Notes under the pieces: generated by a model | Told to the model about the DNA's origin: nothing | What the model saw: only the letters and a program-made list of their open reading frames with translations | Database searches by the model: none | NCBI RefSeq assembly: GCF_900105685.1 | Contig: NZ_LT629781.1 | Coordinates: 2,170,001-2,234,000 of the forward strand | Source of the DNA: Verrucomicrobium sp. GAS474 | GTDB lineage: Bacteria > Verrucomicrobiota > Verrucomicrobiia > Methylacidiphilales > GAS474 | Length of the DNA stretch: 64,000 nucleotides | Reading direction: 5' to 3' | In this document: positions 16,652 through 26,000 of the stretch, piece by piece | Position numbering within the stretch: position 1 is the stretch's first letter | Layout: every line of letters begins with the position of its first letter | Program-made: the position numbers and the translations under genes

Positions 16652-17200
16652 TTATTTGGCGGGAAGGAGGGGGAGGTATTGGGCGAAGCCTTCCTCGGCC
16701 ATCTTCGCCCGGGGGATGAAGCGGAGGGAGGCCGAGTTGATGCAGTAGCGGAGGTGGCTCGGGCCGGGGCCGTCGTCGAAGACGTGGCCGAGGTGGGAGT
16801 CGCCCTCGGCGGAGCGGACCTCGGTCCGGCGCATGCCGAAGGAGGTGTCGCTCTTTTCCCTCACCAGCTCGGGGGAAATCGGCTTGCTGAAGCTGGGCCA
16901 GCCGCAGCCGGAGTCGAACTTGTCGGACGAGATGAAGAGGGGCTTCCCGGTGACGATGTCGACGTAGAGTCCGGCCTCGTGGTTGTCCCAGTAGGCGTTG
17001 CGGAAGGGGGGCTCGGTCCCCGATTCCTGGGTGACGTGGTATTGCTCCGGCGTGAGCCGCTTGCGGAGGTCGGAGTCGTCGGGGCGGGGGGCGTCGGCCA
17101 TGCCTGTACTGTGCGGCGGAATGAGGCCCGCGCAAATGAAAAATCCCCACACGCCGAGGGCGCACAGGACGATCCCTCCCGTCCGGACAAAAAAGCGCAT
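16652..17200 (-). CDS. msrB: Peptide-methionine (R)-S-oxide reductase, zinc-free type, probably exported
   Basis: 182 aa. The catalytic Cys153 sits in [13 protein letters not shown], and the substrate block is DSGCGWPSF. The four zinc cysteines of many MsrB proteins (two CxxC pairs) are absent: the first position reads [11 protein letters not shown] and the second [12 protein letters not shown]. It is therefore a metal-free form. Residues 8-28 form a strong hydrophobic N-terminal segment that looks like a signal peptide or membrane anchor, which implies activity outside the cytoplasm, whereas the neighbouring MsrA has none. It is the first gene of the msrB-msrA transcript. Confidence 0.93.
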   Translation of the reverse strand: MRFFVRTGGIVLCALGVWGFFICAGLIPPHSTGMADAPRPDDSDLRKRLTPEQYHVTQESGTEPPFRNAYWDNHEAGLYVDIVTGKPLFISSDKFDSGCGWPSFSKPISPELVREKSDTSFGMRRTEVRSAEGDSHLGHVFDDGPGPSHLRYCINSASLRFIPRAKMAEEGFAQYLPLLPAK

Positions 17201-17221
17201 CGAATGTGGGATGCGCCGGGC

Positions 17222-17248
17222 GGGAAAATATTCCCCGGAATATTTCCC
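17222..17248. promoter_or_regulatory. AT-rich palindrome between divergent msrB and MFS genes
   Basis: AATATTCC (17227-17234) and GGAATATT (17237-17244) form a perfect 8-bp inverted repeat around a CC centre, and flanking GGGAA/TTCCC extends the symmetry to about 12 bp per arm with a single extra A. The two-base centre makes an RNA hairpin unlikely and suggests a dimeric repressor or activator site. It lies 21 bp upstream of msrB and 58 bp upstream of the MFS gene, well placed to control either. Confidence 0.5.
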
Positions 17249-17306
17249 TCAGAGTGGGAGGGAGGCCGGTCTTGCGCCCCGGGGCGGAAGGGGGTTCCTT
17301 TGGGGG

Positions 17307-18611
17307 ATGTCTTCTTCGTCCTCGCCGGACCCGGGCCGGGCCGCCCGCGATCCCTATGCGGCGTTCCGGCACGGGGCCTACCGCTTTTTCCTCGGCGGCC
17401 GCCTCCTCTTCCTCCTCGGCAGCCAGATGCAGACGGCGGCGGTCGGGTGGCTCCTGTATGAGCGGTTCGGGACGACGATGGCGCTCGCCTACGTCGGGAT
17501 CGTCCAGATCGTCCCGATCTTCGTCTTCGTCCTCCCGGCGGGGCATCTGGCCGACCGGTTCGACCGCCGCGCGATCATCCTCTGCGGGCAGGCGATCTTC
17601 CTGACCTGCTCGCTCGGGATGGGGCTCCTCTCGCTCTTCCACGGGCCGCCGGGGTGGATCTACGTCTTCCTCTTCTTCCTCGCGGTGGGGCGGGTCTTCA
17701 CGATGCCCGCGATGGGGGCGCTCCTCCCGATGGTCCTCCCGCGCGAGGCGCTGGGGAATGCGACGACGTGGAACAGTTCCCTCTTCGAGCTCAGCGGCCT
17801 CGTCGGCCCCGCCGCGGCGGGGTTGGTCATCGCGCTGGGGGGCTCGGCGACGCCGGTCTTCTTCATCGCCACGACCTGCTCGCTGGTCTGCATGGCCCTC
17901 TTCGGCTCCCTCCGGTATCACGGGGTCGAGACGGCGCTGGCCGAGGCGAAGGAGGCCCCGGCGAAGGCGACCGAGTGGCGCGACATCGTCGGCGGGCTCC
18001 ATTTCATGGTGCGGAACCGGCTCCTCTTCGCCGCCGCCAGCCTCGATCTCTTCGCCGTCCTCTTCGGCGGGGTGACGGCGCTCCTCCCCGTGGTGGCGAA
18101 GGATATCCTCCACGCCGGGCCGCAGGGCTTCGGCTGGCTCCGGGCGGCCCCCTCCGTCGGCGCGATGGCGATGGCCGTCGTCACGGCCTACCTGCCGCCG
18201 TGGAAGCGGGCGGGGCGGGTCCTCTTCCTCGCCTTCGTCGGCTTCGGGCTGGCGGTGATCGTCTTCGGCCTCTCGACCTCGTTCTGGCTCTCGTTCGCGA
18301 TGCTCGTCCTCACCGGCGTCTTCGACAACCTCAACGTCGTGATCCGCCAGACGCTGATCCAGTACCTCGCCCCGAACGAGATGCGGGGCCGGATCACCTC
18401 GATCAATTTCCTCTTCATCGGCTGCTCGAACGAGCTGGGGTCCTTCGAGTCGGGCCTCACGGCGCGGCTCTTCGGCACCGTCCCGGCAATCGTCCTCGGC
18501 GGGATCGGGACGCTGGCGACGGTGACGGCGGTGATGCGGTTCTCCCCCGGCCTCCGCAAGCTGGGGCCGCTCCACGAGGTGAAGGTGGCCGAGCTTCCCA
18601 AGTCGGCCTGA
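17307..18611 (+). CDS. MFS transporter, EntS/MFS_3-like
   Basis: 434 aa with about twelve membrane helices, the first starting near residue 27. The motif between helices 2 and 3, GHLADRFDRRAII, is the MFS motif A (GxLaDrxGrr). GNATTWNSSLFELSGLVGPAAAGLVIA is typical of the MFS_3 (enterobactin-exporter-like) branch. It should be a proton-driven exporter of an unknown small molecule. ATG 17307 follows a purine-rich GGGGG stretch; the open frame continues upstream over msrB but that part is antisense shadow. It is divergent from msrB across a 106-bp region with a palindrome. Confidence 0.88.
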   Translation: MSSSSSPDPGRAARDPYAAFRHGAYRFFLGGRLLFLLGSQMQTAAVGWLLYERFGTTMALAYVGIVQIVPIFVFVLPAGHLADRFDRRAIILCGQAIFLTCSLGMGLLSLFHGPPGWIYVFLFFLAVGRVFTMPAMGALLPMVLPREALGNATTWNSSLFELSGLVGPAAAGLVIALGGSATPVFFIATTCSLVCMALFGSLRYHGVETALAEAKEAPAKATEWRDIVGGLHFMVRNRLLFAAASLDLFAVLFGGVTALLPVVAKDILHAGPQGFGWLRAAPSVGAMAMAVVTAYLPPWKRAGRVLFLAFVGFGLAVIVFGLSTSFWLSFAMLVLTGVFDNLNVVIRQTLIQYLAPNEMRGRITSINFLFIGCSNELGSFESGLTARLFGTVPAIVLGGIGTLATVTAVMRFSPGLRKLGPLHEVKVAELPKSA

Positions 18612-18630
18612 GTGGGGTACATTCCCCGGC

Positions 18631-18768
18631 ATGAAGGTCCCCAAAAAGCCGCTGAAGCCCCTGAAGGAATTGACCCCGCAGGAGCTCGCCGAGCGGAAGC
18701 GGCTGGAGCGGCAGAACGCGCAGCGGACGTTCAAGCCGAACCTGAAGACGATTCCCTGGAAGAAATAG
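18631..18768 (+). CDS. Small basic protein (45 aa)
   Basis: A 45-codon frame with ATG at 18631 and TAG at 18766-18768, fitting neatly between the MFS gene (19 bp before) and the membrane-protein gene (31 bp after). The product is very basic and Lys/Pro-rich (MKVPKKPLKPLKELTPQELA) with a central amphipathic helix, AERKRLERQNAQRT. No family is recognised. It has no clear ribosome site, so translation is uncertain; its codon use matches real genes and the spacing argues for it. Confidence 0.5.
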   Translation: MKVPKKPLKPLKELTPQELAERKRLERQNAQRTFKPNLKTIPWKK

Positions 18769-18799
18769 CGGAAGCGGACGCCCCATTCTCGCTTCCCCC

Positions 18800-20278
18800 A
18801 TGCGCCCCGCCCTCTCTTTCTGGAAGCGGCCCTCCGCCGTGGTCACGGCGCTGCTGGCGCTCGGCTGGTTCGCGCTGGCCGGGGCGGGCTATCCCCCTCC
18901 GAACGTCGACGATATCTGCTACGCGGGCCCGGCGATCGAGGTCGCCAACGGCCACGGGCCGATGGACCCGTGGGGGCCCTATTATGTCGAGCATACCGAG
19001 GGGCGCGCGACCTATCCGCCCTTCTACGCCTACCTCCTCGGCGGGTGGCTGAAGGTCTTCGGCGTCTCGAGCCCCAGCATGCTCTTCTTCTACGCCCTCT
19101 GCGGCATGGCGCTCACCCTCGCCATCGGGTTCTTCGTCCGGCGCTGGCGGCTGGCGTGGTGGGTCGAGGTGTTGATGACGGCGTTCATCGTCGTCTGCTT
19201 CGCCTCGAAGGGATTGCGGCCCGATCTTTGCGGGATGGCGATGTTCGCCGTCGGGGCCGCGCTGGAGGCGGGGGAGGGCCGGTGGCGGAAGGGGTGGGGG
19301 ACGGCCCTCGTCGTCGCCTCGGTCTTCACCCTTCCCTCGATCGCGGCCTGGGCGGGGCCGTTCCTGTTCTACCGCTTCGGGGAGCGGGCGTTGGCGGCGG
19401 GGATTCCGGCGGCCTGCCGGGAGATGCTCCCGCGGCTGGCGGCGATCGGCGCGGCGCTCGGTCTCCTGTTCCTCTGGTCGGTCGGGTTCGAGTTGAGGAA
19501 GTTCCTCGCCTACGCCCATGCGAACGCGCTCTACAGCGTCTCGATGTACGGGACGATTTACTTCGATAACTGGACCCATTCGCTCGGCCTCTTCATCCGG
19601 ATGGCCCTCCTCACGCTCCTTTCCTATGGCGTCGGGGCCGTCTTCTGGGCCGGGGTGTGGCAGCGGACACAGGGGGTCGAGCGGCAGCGGTTGTGGCTCG
19701 GGACGGCGGCGGCGGCGGCGGTCTCGGTCATGCTCTTTCGGATGCTCAGCGTTTCCTCGACGGGGCTTCAGCTCCTCAACCTGACCTCGGCCCTCGTGCT
19801 GCCGGTCTTCCTCGCGGTCGGCTGGCTCCGGGGGCGGAAGGTGCTGTTGGCGGTGGCGCTCCCGGCGGTGTTGGCCGTCTGTGTCCTGCTGCCGGTCTCC
19901 TATTGGCAGTTCCTGACGTGGGCCGCCTCCCCGGCCGTCGACAAGGGACGCGCGCGGGAAATCAAACAAGAGGTCGACGCCCTCGCGCCCGCCCTGGTCT
20001 GGGTCGACGGCTATGCGGCCCGCTATGTCTACGATTACCGGCTCCCGGCAGAACTCCGCGATTTTTCCCATGACCGGGAATCGTATGGCCGGTGGGTGAA
20101 GGCCTCGCAGGAGGAGAAGGCGGCCCGCAAGGCGGACACGGTCTGGATTCTCTGCGCCGGGACGATTCCCTACGCCGAGGGGCTGGAGAACGATCGGCGT
20201 CCCCGCCCGCTCCGCTTCTTCGGCCGCCGCTTCCCGCGCGGCATCGCGAACGAGGGCGAGCTCTTCCTGATCCGCTGA
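18800..20278 (+). CDS. Multi-pass membrane protein, GT-C glycosyltransferase-like
   Basis: 492 aa with about nine to eleven membrane helices from residue 12 to 360 and a soluble C-terminal part of about 110 residues. The first loop after helix 1 carries NVDDICYAGPA and later ATYPPFYAYLLGGWLKVFG. An acidic pair after the first helix plus a 'PPxYxxL' motif is the pattern of GT-C enzymes (ArnT/PMT type) that use polyprenyl-phosphate sugars on the outer face of the inner membrane. The substrate is unknown. No adjacent polysaccharide genes help. The assignment rests on topology and motif, not on full-length similarity. Confidence 0.65.
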   Translation: MRPALSFWKRPSAVVTALLALGWFALAGAGYPPPNVDDICYAGPAIEVANGHGPMDPWGPYYVEHTEGRATYPPFYAYLLGGWLKVFGVSSPSMLFFYALCGMALTLAIGFFVRRWRLAWWVEVLMTAFIVVCFASKGLRPDLCGMAMFAVGAALEAGEGRWRKGWGTALVVASVFTLPSIAAWAGPFLFYRFGERALAAGIPAACREMLPRLAAIGAALGLLFLWSVGFELRKFLAYAHANALYSVSMYGTIYFDNWTHSLGLFIRMALLTLLSYGVGAVFWAGVWQRTQGVERQRLWLGTAAAAAVSVMLFRMLSVSSTGLQLLNLTSALVLPVFLAVGWLRGRKVLLAVALPAVLAVCVLLPVSYWQFLTWAASPAVDKGRAREIKQEVDALAPALVWVDGYAARYVYDYRLPAELRDFSHDRESYGRWVKASQEEKAARKADTVWILCAGTIPYAEGLENDRRPRPLRFFGRRFPRGIANEGELFLIR

Positions 20279-20285
20279 TCCCGGC

Positions 20286-20306
20286 CCCGGCCTTCCTCAG
20301 GCCGGG
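20286..20306. terminator. GC hairpin between convergent genes
   Basis: CCCGGCC (20286-20292) and GGCCGGG (20300-20306) form a perfect 7-bp stem with a seven-base loop, between the ends of the GT-C-like gene and the histidine kinase and overlapping the kinase stop codon. No T tract follows on either side, so it may act as a bidirectional 3'-end structure rather than a textbook intrinsic terminator. Confidence 0.4.
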
Positions 20307-22444
20307 CGGAAGACGAGGGGGAGGGTGACGGTGAAGGTGCTTCCCTTCCCGAACTCGCTGGCGACGGCGATGGTGCCGCCGTGGGCCTCGGTCAGCCGCC
20401 GGGTGAGGGCGAGGCCGAGCCCCGTCCCCTGGTGCTGGCGGGCGAGGCTGTCGTCGAGCTGCTCGAACTCCCGGAAGAGCCGGGGCAGGTTCTCCTCCCG
20501 GATGCCGATGCCGGTGTCCTCGACGGTGACGGTGAAGCGGTCGGCTCCGGCGGGATCGATGCGGAGGGTGACGGAGCCCTTTTCCTTCGTGAATTTGACG
20601 GCGTTCGAGAGGAGGTTGTAGAGGACCTGCTTGAACATCTTGTAATCGAGCGTCGCGGCGCCGAGCTCCGGCGCGATGAGGGTGGTGAACCGGAGCTGGT
20701 TCTTCAGGACGATCGAATGGATGACGGAGCAGACCTGGCTCACGGCGTCCCGCAGGAGGAACGTGTCGGGGACGATCTCGATCTTCCCGGCCTCGACCTT
20801 CGCGAGGTCGAGGACGTCGTTGATGAGCTGGAGGAGGTGGTTGCCGCTCGCCAGGATGTCGTCGAGGTATTCCTTCTGCGTCTTGTTCAGCCCGCCGAGG
20901 CGGCCGTCGACGAGGAGCTCGGAGAAGCCGATGATGCAGTTGAGCGGCGTGCGGAGCTCATGGGACATCGTCGTCAGGAAGCGGTTCTTCGCCTTGGCCG
21001 CGCTTTCGAGGTCGATGTTCTTCTCGTGCAGCTCGGCGGTCCGGGCGAGGACACGCCGCTCGAGGTCCTCGTTCGCCTGGCGGACCTTCTCGTCGGCCCG
21101 CTTCAGGTCGTCGATGTCGGTGCAGGTGCCGATCCAGAGGGCGATCTCGCCCCGGTCGTCGCGGAGGGGGAAGGCCCGGCCGAGGTGCCAGCGGTAGGCC
21201 CCGTCGGAGGCGCGCCGGAAGCGGTACTCGGCCTCGTAGTCGGTCCCGTCCCGGAGGGCGGCGGTCCAGCGTTCCAGGCTTTCCGGGCGGTCGTCGGGAT
21301 GGAGGACCCTCTCCCAGCCGCCGTTCCGGGTCTCCTCCTCCGTCAGGCCGGTGTAGGCGTACCAGCGCTGGTTGTGATAGTCGTGGACGCCGTCGCCGCG
21401 CGCCGTCCAGATGATCTGGGGCATCGTTTCGGCGAGGAAGCGGGCGCGCCGCTCGCTCTCGCTCAACTCCCGGGTCCGGTGCTCGACGCGGGTCTCCAGG
21501 GCATCGTTGAGCTTCAGGATCTCGGCCTCGAACTGCTTCCGGTCGGTGATGTCGATGTAGTTCACCGAGAACCCGTCGTTGACCTTCGTCCCCGCCACGC
21601 GATACCAACGGGGCGACTCGTGCCGCCGCGAGAGGTACTCGAACTCGAGCGGCTTCCCGGTCTCGACGATGCTCACGTATTTCGCGAAGAGGCCGTCGGC
21701 GACGATCGTGGGGAAGACCTCGAGGAGCCGCTTCCCGATGATCTCCGCGGCAGTGATGCGGGAGATCCGTTCGGCCGCCGGGTTGATCAGCGTGAAGAGG
21801 AAGTCCCGGATCGTCCCGGCCTCGTCGCGGATGGCGTCGAAGGAGACGACGCCGTCGAGGGAATTGCTGAGGATGCTCCGGATGCGGGTCCGGTTCTTCT
21901 CGAGTTCCCGCTCCATCTCCTTCTGCTGGGAGAGGTCGGAGAGGAGGCCCAGGTAGCCGACGACGACGCCGTCGGCATTGGTCAGTTCCGAGGCGGCGAG
22001 GCGGGCGGGGAAGCGGCTGCCGTCCTTGCGGACGAGGGTCCACTCCTGCTCGTCGGTCCTGCCGCCCCCGAGCCGGGCGACGAAGGCCTCGAAGCCGGGC
22101 TCGATCTTCCGTCCGAGTTCGACGGAGAGGGTTCCGGCGCGGGCGGCGACCTCCTCGCCGTCGTGCCAGAGCGCGGGGGTCTGGAGGCCGACGACCTCGG
22201 CGGCGCTGTGGCCGAGCCACCGCTCGGCGGTCTGGTTGAACGTCGTGACGACGCCGTCGAGGCGGGTCGAGATGATCGCAAGGCTGGCTGAACTCAGGAT
22301 CGCCTGGTGGAGGGAGGCGATCTCATGAGCCTGGGTCTGGGCTTGGGCTGGGGCCGGGATGGAAACGGCGGCGGGACGATGACCATTCACGGGACGCGGT
22401 TTTCTTCGGGAGGGCCGGATGTGGGGGGGGGAATGGCAAACCAT
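20297..22444 (-). CDS. Multi-PAS sensor histidine kinase
   Basis: 715 aa, no membrane segments, so a cytosolic sensor. Three PAS domains can be followed: residues ~45-165 (IISTRLDGVVTTFNQTAERWLG), ~180-300 (ISRITAAEIIGKRLLEVFP) and ~335-455 (YTGLTEEETRNGGWERVLHPDD, PAS_3 type with the PAC part YRWHLGRAFPL). A coiled coil precedes the HisKA domain with phosphorylated His495 in MSHELRTPLNCIIGFSEL. The ATPase domain follows with the N-box NLLSNAVKF, VEDTGIGI and GTGLGLAL. There is no receiver domain and no response regulator next to it, so its partner is elsewhere. The first 40 residues are Pro/Ala/Gln-rich and the exact start is uncertain. Confidence 0.93.
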   Translation of the reverse strand: MVCHSPPHIRPSRRKPRPVNGHRPAAVSIPAPAQAQTQAHEIASLHQAILSSASLAIISTRLDGVVTTFNQTAERWLGHSAAEVVGLQTPALWHDGEEVAARAGTLSVELGRKIEPGFEAFVARLGGGRTDEQEWTLVRKDGSRFPARLAASELTNADGVVVGYLGLLSDLSQQKEMERELEKNRTRIRSILSNSLDGVVSFDAIRDEAGTIRDFLFTLINPAAERISRITAAEIIGKRLLEVFPTIVADGLFAKYVSIVETGKPLEFEYLSRRHESPRWYRVAGTKVNDGFSVNYIDITDRKQFEAEILKLNDALETRVEHRTRELSESERRARFLAETMPQIIWTARGDGVHDYHNQRWYAYTGLTEEETRNGGWERVLHPDDRPESLERWTAALRDGTDYEAEYRFRRASDGAYRWHLGRAFPLRDDRGEIALWIGTCTDIDDLKRADEKVRQANEDLERRVLARTAELHEKNIDLESAAKAKNRFLTTMSHELRTPLNCIIGFSELLVDGRLGGLNKTQKEYLDDILASGNHLLQLINDVLDLAKVEAGKIEIVPDTFLLRDAVSQVCSVIHSIVLKNQLRFTTLIAPELGAATLDYKMFKQVLYNLLSNAVKFTKEKGSVTLRIDPAGADRFTVTVEDTGIGIREENLPRLFREFEQLDDSLARQHQGTGLGLALTRRLTEAHGGTIAVASEFGKGSTFTVTLPLVFRPA

Positions 22445-22537
22445 TCCGTCCCCCCGTTATAGGCCGCTCCTGCGCCGTGCCCAACTTCAAAATGAAGGTA
22501 ATCCCACTCAGCTTCGGGACCCGGCGGGCATCACCCG

Positions 22538-22780
22538 TTAGCGATGGTGGTGGTAATACCGATGGTGATGGTGGTGATGATGATGGTGCGAGGAACCGAT
22601 CCCGATTCCGATGCCGATCTCGTCGGCCCGGGCAGGCGTGGCGAGGGTGAGGAAGGGAAGGGCGATCAGGGCGAGGGCCAGGAGGAAGGCGATCCGCGCG
22701 AGGAGGCCGGATCGCGTCGCAAGGAGGCTTTGGACGGGGCGATCGCCGCCGTCGAGGGGGGACAAGGTAGAATTGCTCAT
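22538..22780 (-). CDS. Small exported histidine-rich protein (80 aa)
   Basis: 80 aa. Residues ~25-52 (LLARIAFLLALALIALPFLTLATPARA) make a signal peptide with a likely cleavage after ARA. The mature part is only about 28 residues: an alternating Gly-Ile run (GIGIGIGSS) and then nine consecutive histidines, RYY, three more histidines and a final Arg. A purine-rich AAAGGA lies just before the ATG. The His cluster should bind Ni, Zn or Cu in the periplasm, possibly as storage or buffer; this is inference. No metal transporter is adjacent. The long N-terminal stretch before the hydrophobic core is unusual. Confidence 0.7.
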   Translation of the reverse strand: MSNSTLSPLDGGDRPVQSLLATRSGLLARIAFLLALALIALPFLTLATPARADEIGIGIGIGSSHHHHHHHHHRYYHHHR

Positions 22781-22925
22781 CCTTTAATATAACGGCGAAA
22801 GGACGGGGGCGAAAGGGGAGGGGGCTCTCTTTTTTGTTTTTGCCGGTTTTGCCGTCGAAGCGGCGACGGCCGGGGAGGGGTGCCGTTAACCCCTTGCCGC
22901 GCTGGCCGTTGCGCCAGGGGGAGAG

Positions 22926-23010
22926 TGCCCGCGGCCGGACTCGAACCGGCACGGAGAATTACCTCCAAAAGATTTTAAGTCTCGTGTGTCTGCCATTTCA
23001 CCACGCGGGC
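22926..23010 (-). tRNA. tRNA-Leu (anticodon UAA)
   Basis: The reverse strand folds as a class II tRNA: acceptor GCCCGCG (23010-23004) pairs perfectly with CGCGGGC (22933-22927), the discriminator is A, the D arm TGGTGAAATGGCAGACAC is typical of tRNA-Leu, the anticodon loop CTTAAAA gives UAA, a variable arm is present, and the T arm contains GGTTCGAGTCC. CCA is not encoded. It stands alone between the His-rich gene and the divergent transglutaminase gene. Confidence 0.95.
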
Positions 23011-23092
23011 GCGCAATGTGGGGGCGGCAAGGCTCCCACAGTCCCCATTTTTTGGCTCGTCTTTTTTTTGGGCCATTGGTAAGGGCCAAGCC

Positions 23093-26000
23093 ATGTCGAT
23101 TCACGTTCTCCTGAGGCACCGCACAACGTACCGCTACGACAAGCCGATTTCGATGGGTGCGCAGGTGATCCGACTCCGCCCCGCGCCCCATTGCCGGACG
23201 CCGATCGTCAGCTACTCCCTTCACCTGAAGCCGGAGGAGCGTTTCGTGAACTGGCAGCAGGACGCGTTCAGCAATTACCTCGCCCGGGTCGTGATCCCGG
23301 AGAAGACGAAGGAGTTCGAGGTCCTCGTCGAGGTGGTCGCCGAGATGGCGGTCTACAATCCGTTCGATTTCTTCCTCGAGCCCCACGCGGAGGAATTCCC
23401 CTTCGCCTACGACGAGGGGACGAAGCACGACCTCGCCTCCTACCTCAAGTGCGAGGTCCCCGAGGGCGCGTCGAAGAAGTTCGACGCCTACGTGAAGCGG
23501 ATCTCGACGAAGAAGCGGCGGACGATCGACTTCCTCGTCGAGGTGAACCAGATGCTCCAGAGCGACATCTCCTACCTCATCCGCCTGGAGCCCGGCGTGC
23601 AGACGCCCGAGGAGACGCTGACGAAGTGCTCCGGCTCGTGCCGCGACTCGGCCTGGCTCTTCTGCAACATCCTCCGCCGCTTCGGCCTCGCGACCCGCTT
23701 CGTCTCCGGCTACCTCATCCAGCTGAAGCCCGACGTGAAGGCCCTCGACGGCCCCTCGGGTACCGAGGTCGACTTCACCGACCTCCACGCCTGGACCGAG
23801 GTCTACCTGCCCGGCGCGGGCTGGGTCGGCCTCGACCCGACCTCCGGCCTCATGGCGGGCGAGGGACACATCCCGCTCGCCTGCTCGCCGGAGCCCTCGA
23901 CGGCCGCCCCGATCTCGGGCGCGACCGAGAAGTGCGAGGTCGAGTTCGACTTCGAGATGTCGATCCACCGCGTCCACGAGTCGCCCCGGGTGACGATGCC
24001 CTACACCGACGAGCAGTGGGCGGAGATCACGGCCCTCGGCGAGGAGGTCGACCGCCACCTGAAGCGGGCCGACGTCCGGCTGACGATGGGCGGCGAGCCG
24101 ACCTTCGTCTCGGTCGACGACATGGAAGGCGGCGAATGGAACTTCGACGCGATGGGGCCGATGAAGCGGGGCCTCGCCTACGACCTGCTCCGCCGCCTCC
24201 AGAAACGCTTTTCCCCCGGCGCCCTCCTCCACTTCGGGCAGGGGAAATGGTATCCGGGCGAGCAGCTCCCCCGCTGGGCCTTCGGCTGCTTCTGGCGCCG
24301 GGACGGCACGCCGATCTGGGAGAACTTCGACCTCGTCGCCGACGAGCGGAAGGATTACGGCGCGACCGACGTCGACTCGATGCGCTTCATCGAGGCCCTC
24401 TCGCACCGGCTGGAGGTCGATTCCCGGAAGATCCTCCCGGCCTACGAGGACGCCTGGTATTACCTGTGGAAGGAACGGCGGCTCCCGACGAACGTCGACC
24501 CGCACGACTCCGAGCTGAAGGACGAGATGGAGCGGGCGCGCCTCGCGCGGATCTTCGAGCAGGGCCTCGACAAGGTCGTCGGCCACGTCCTCCCGATCCG
24601 CAAGGACGGCTCCGGCTGGATGTCGGGCTCGTGGTTCCTCCGTCCCGAGACGCTCTTCCTCGCCCCCGGCGATTCGCCGGTCGGCTTCCGCCTCCCCATC
24701 GACTCGCTCCCCTGGGTGAAGGCGAGCGAGTATCCGTGGACCTACCAGCCCGATCCGACGGCCCAGCGGCCCGAGCTGCCGAAGCGCCCGGAGCGCCGCA
24801 GGGAACTCTTCGGCGGCGCGGGCGGCCTCACCGAGGAGTATGTCCGCTTCTTCAGCCAGAATCCCGGAGGCCGGGGCTTCAACCCGCAGGGCGCGCCCGG
24901 CGAGGGCTACCGCCCGAGGGACCGCCGCCGCGCCGAGGAATACCAGAAGGCGCTCCGCTACTGGCCGAACCTCGACCCGAACGTCGCCCCCGGGCGCGGC
25001 CAGTCGGCCCCGTGGGTCGTCCGCACCGCCCTTTCGATCGAGCCCCGGAACGGGAAGCTCAATGTCTTCATGCCGCCGACCGAGACCCTCGAGGATTACC
25101 TCGAACTCGTCTCGGCGATCGAGGAGACGGCCGATTACCTGAAGATGCCGGTGATGATCGAGGGCTACCCGCCCCCCGGCGATCCCCGCCTCAACGTGAT
25201 CAAGGTGACTCCCGATCCGGGCGTCATCGAGGTGAACACCCATCCCGCCCATTCGTGGAAGGAGATGGTCGAGATCACCGAGGGCCTCTACGAGGACGCC
25301 CACCAATCGCGCCTGGCGACGGAGAAGTTCATGGTCGACGGCCGCCACACCGGCACCGGCGGCGGGAACCACATCGTCCTCGGCGGCGCGACTCCGAGCG
25401 ACAGCCCCTTCCTGCGGCGGCCCGACGTCCTGCGGAGCCTCCTCAACTACTGGCACAACCATCCGTCGCTCTCCTACCTCTTCTCCGGCCTCTTCATCGG
25501 GCCGACCTGCCAGAGCCCGCGCATCGACGAGGCCCGGAACGACGCCCTCTACGAGCTCGAGATCGCCTTCAACCAGATCCCCGACCGGGGCTACGTCCCG
25601 CCGTGGCTGGTCGACCGGGTCTTCCGCAACCTCCTCGTCGACGTCAGCGGCAACGTCCACCGGTCGGAGTTCTGCATCGACAAGCTCTACTCCCCCGACG
25701 GCTCGTCGGGCCGCCAGGGCCTCCTCGAGATGCGGGCCTTCGAGATGCCGCCCCACGCCCGGATGAGCCTCACGCAGCAGCTCCTCCTCCGCACCCTCGT
25801 CTCCGAGTTCTGGGAGCGGCCCTACCGCCAGCCCCTCGTCCCGTGGGGGACGGAGCTCCACGACCGCTACCTCCTGCCCCACTTCATCGAGCAGGATTTC
25901 AACGACGTCGTCGGCGACCTGAAGGAGGCCGGATACGGTTTCAAGCCGGAATGGTTCGCCCCCCACCAGGAGTTCCGCTTCCCCTTCATCGGGAAGACGA

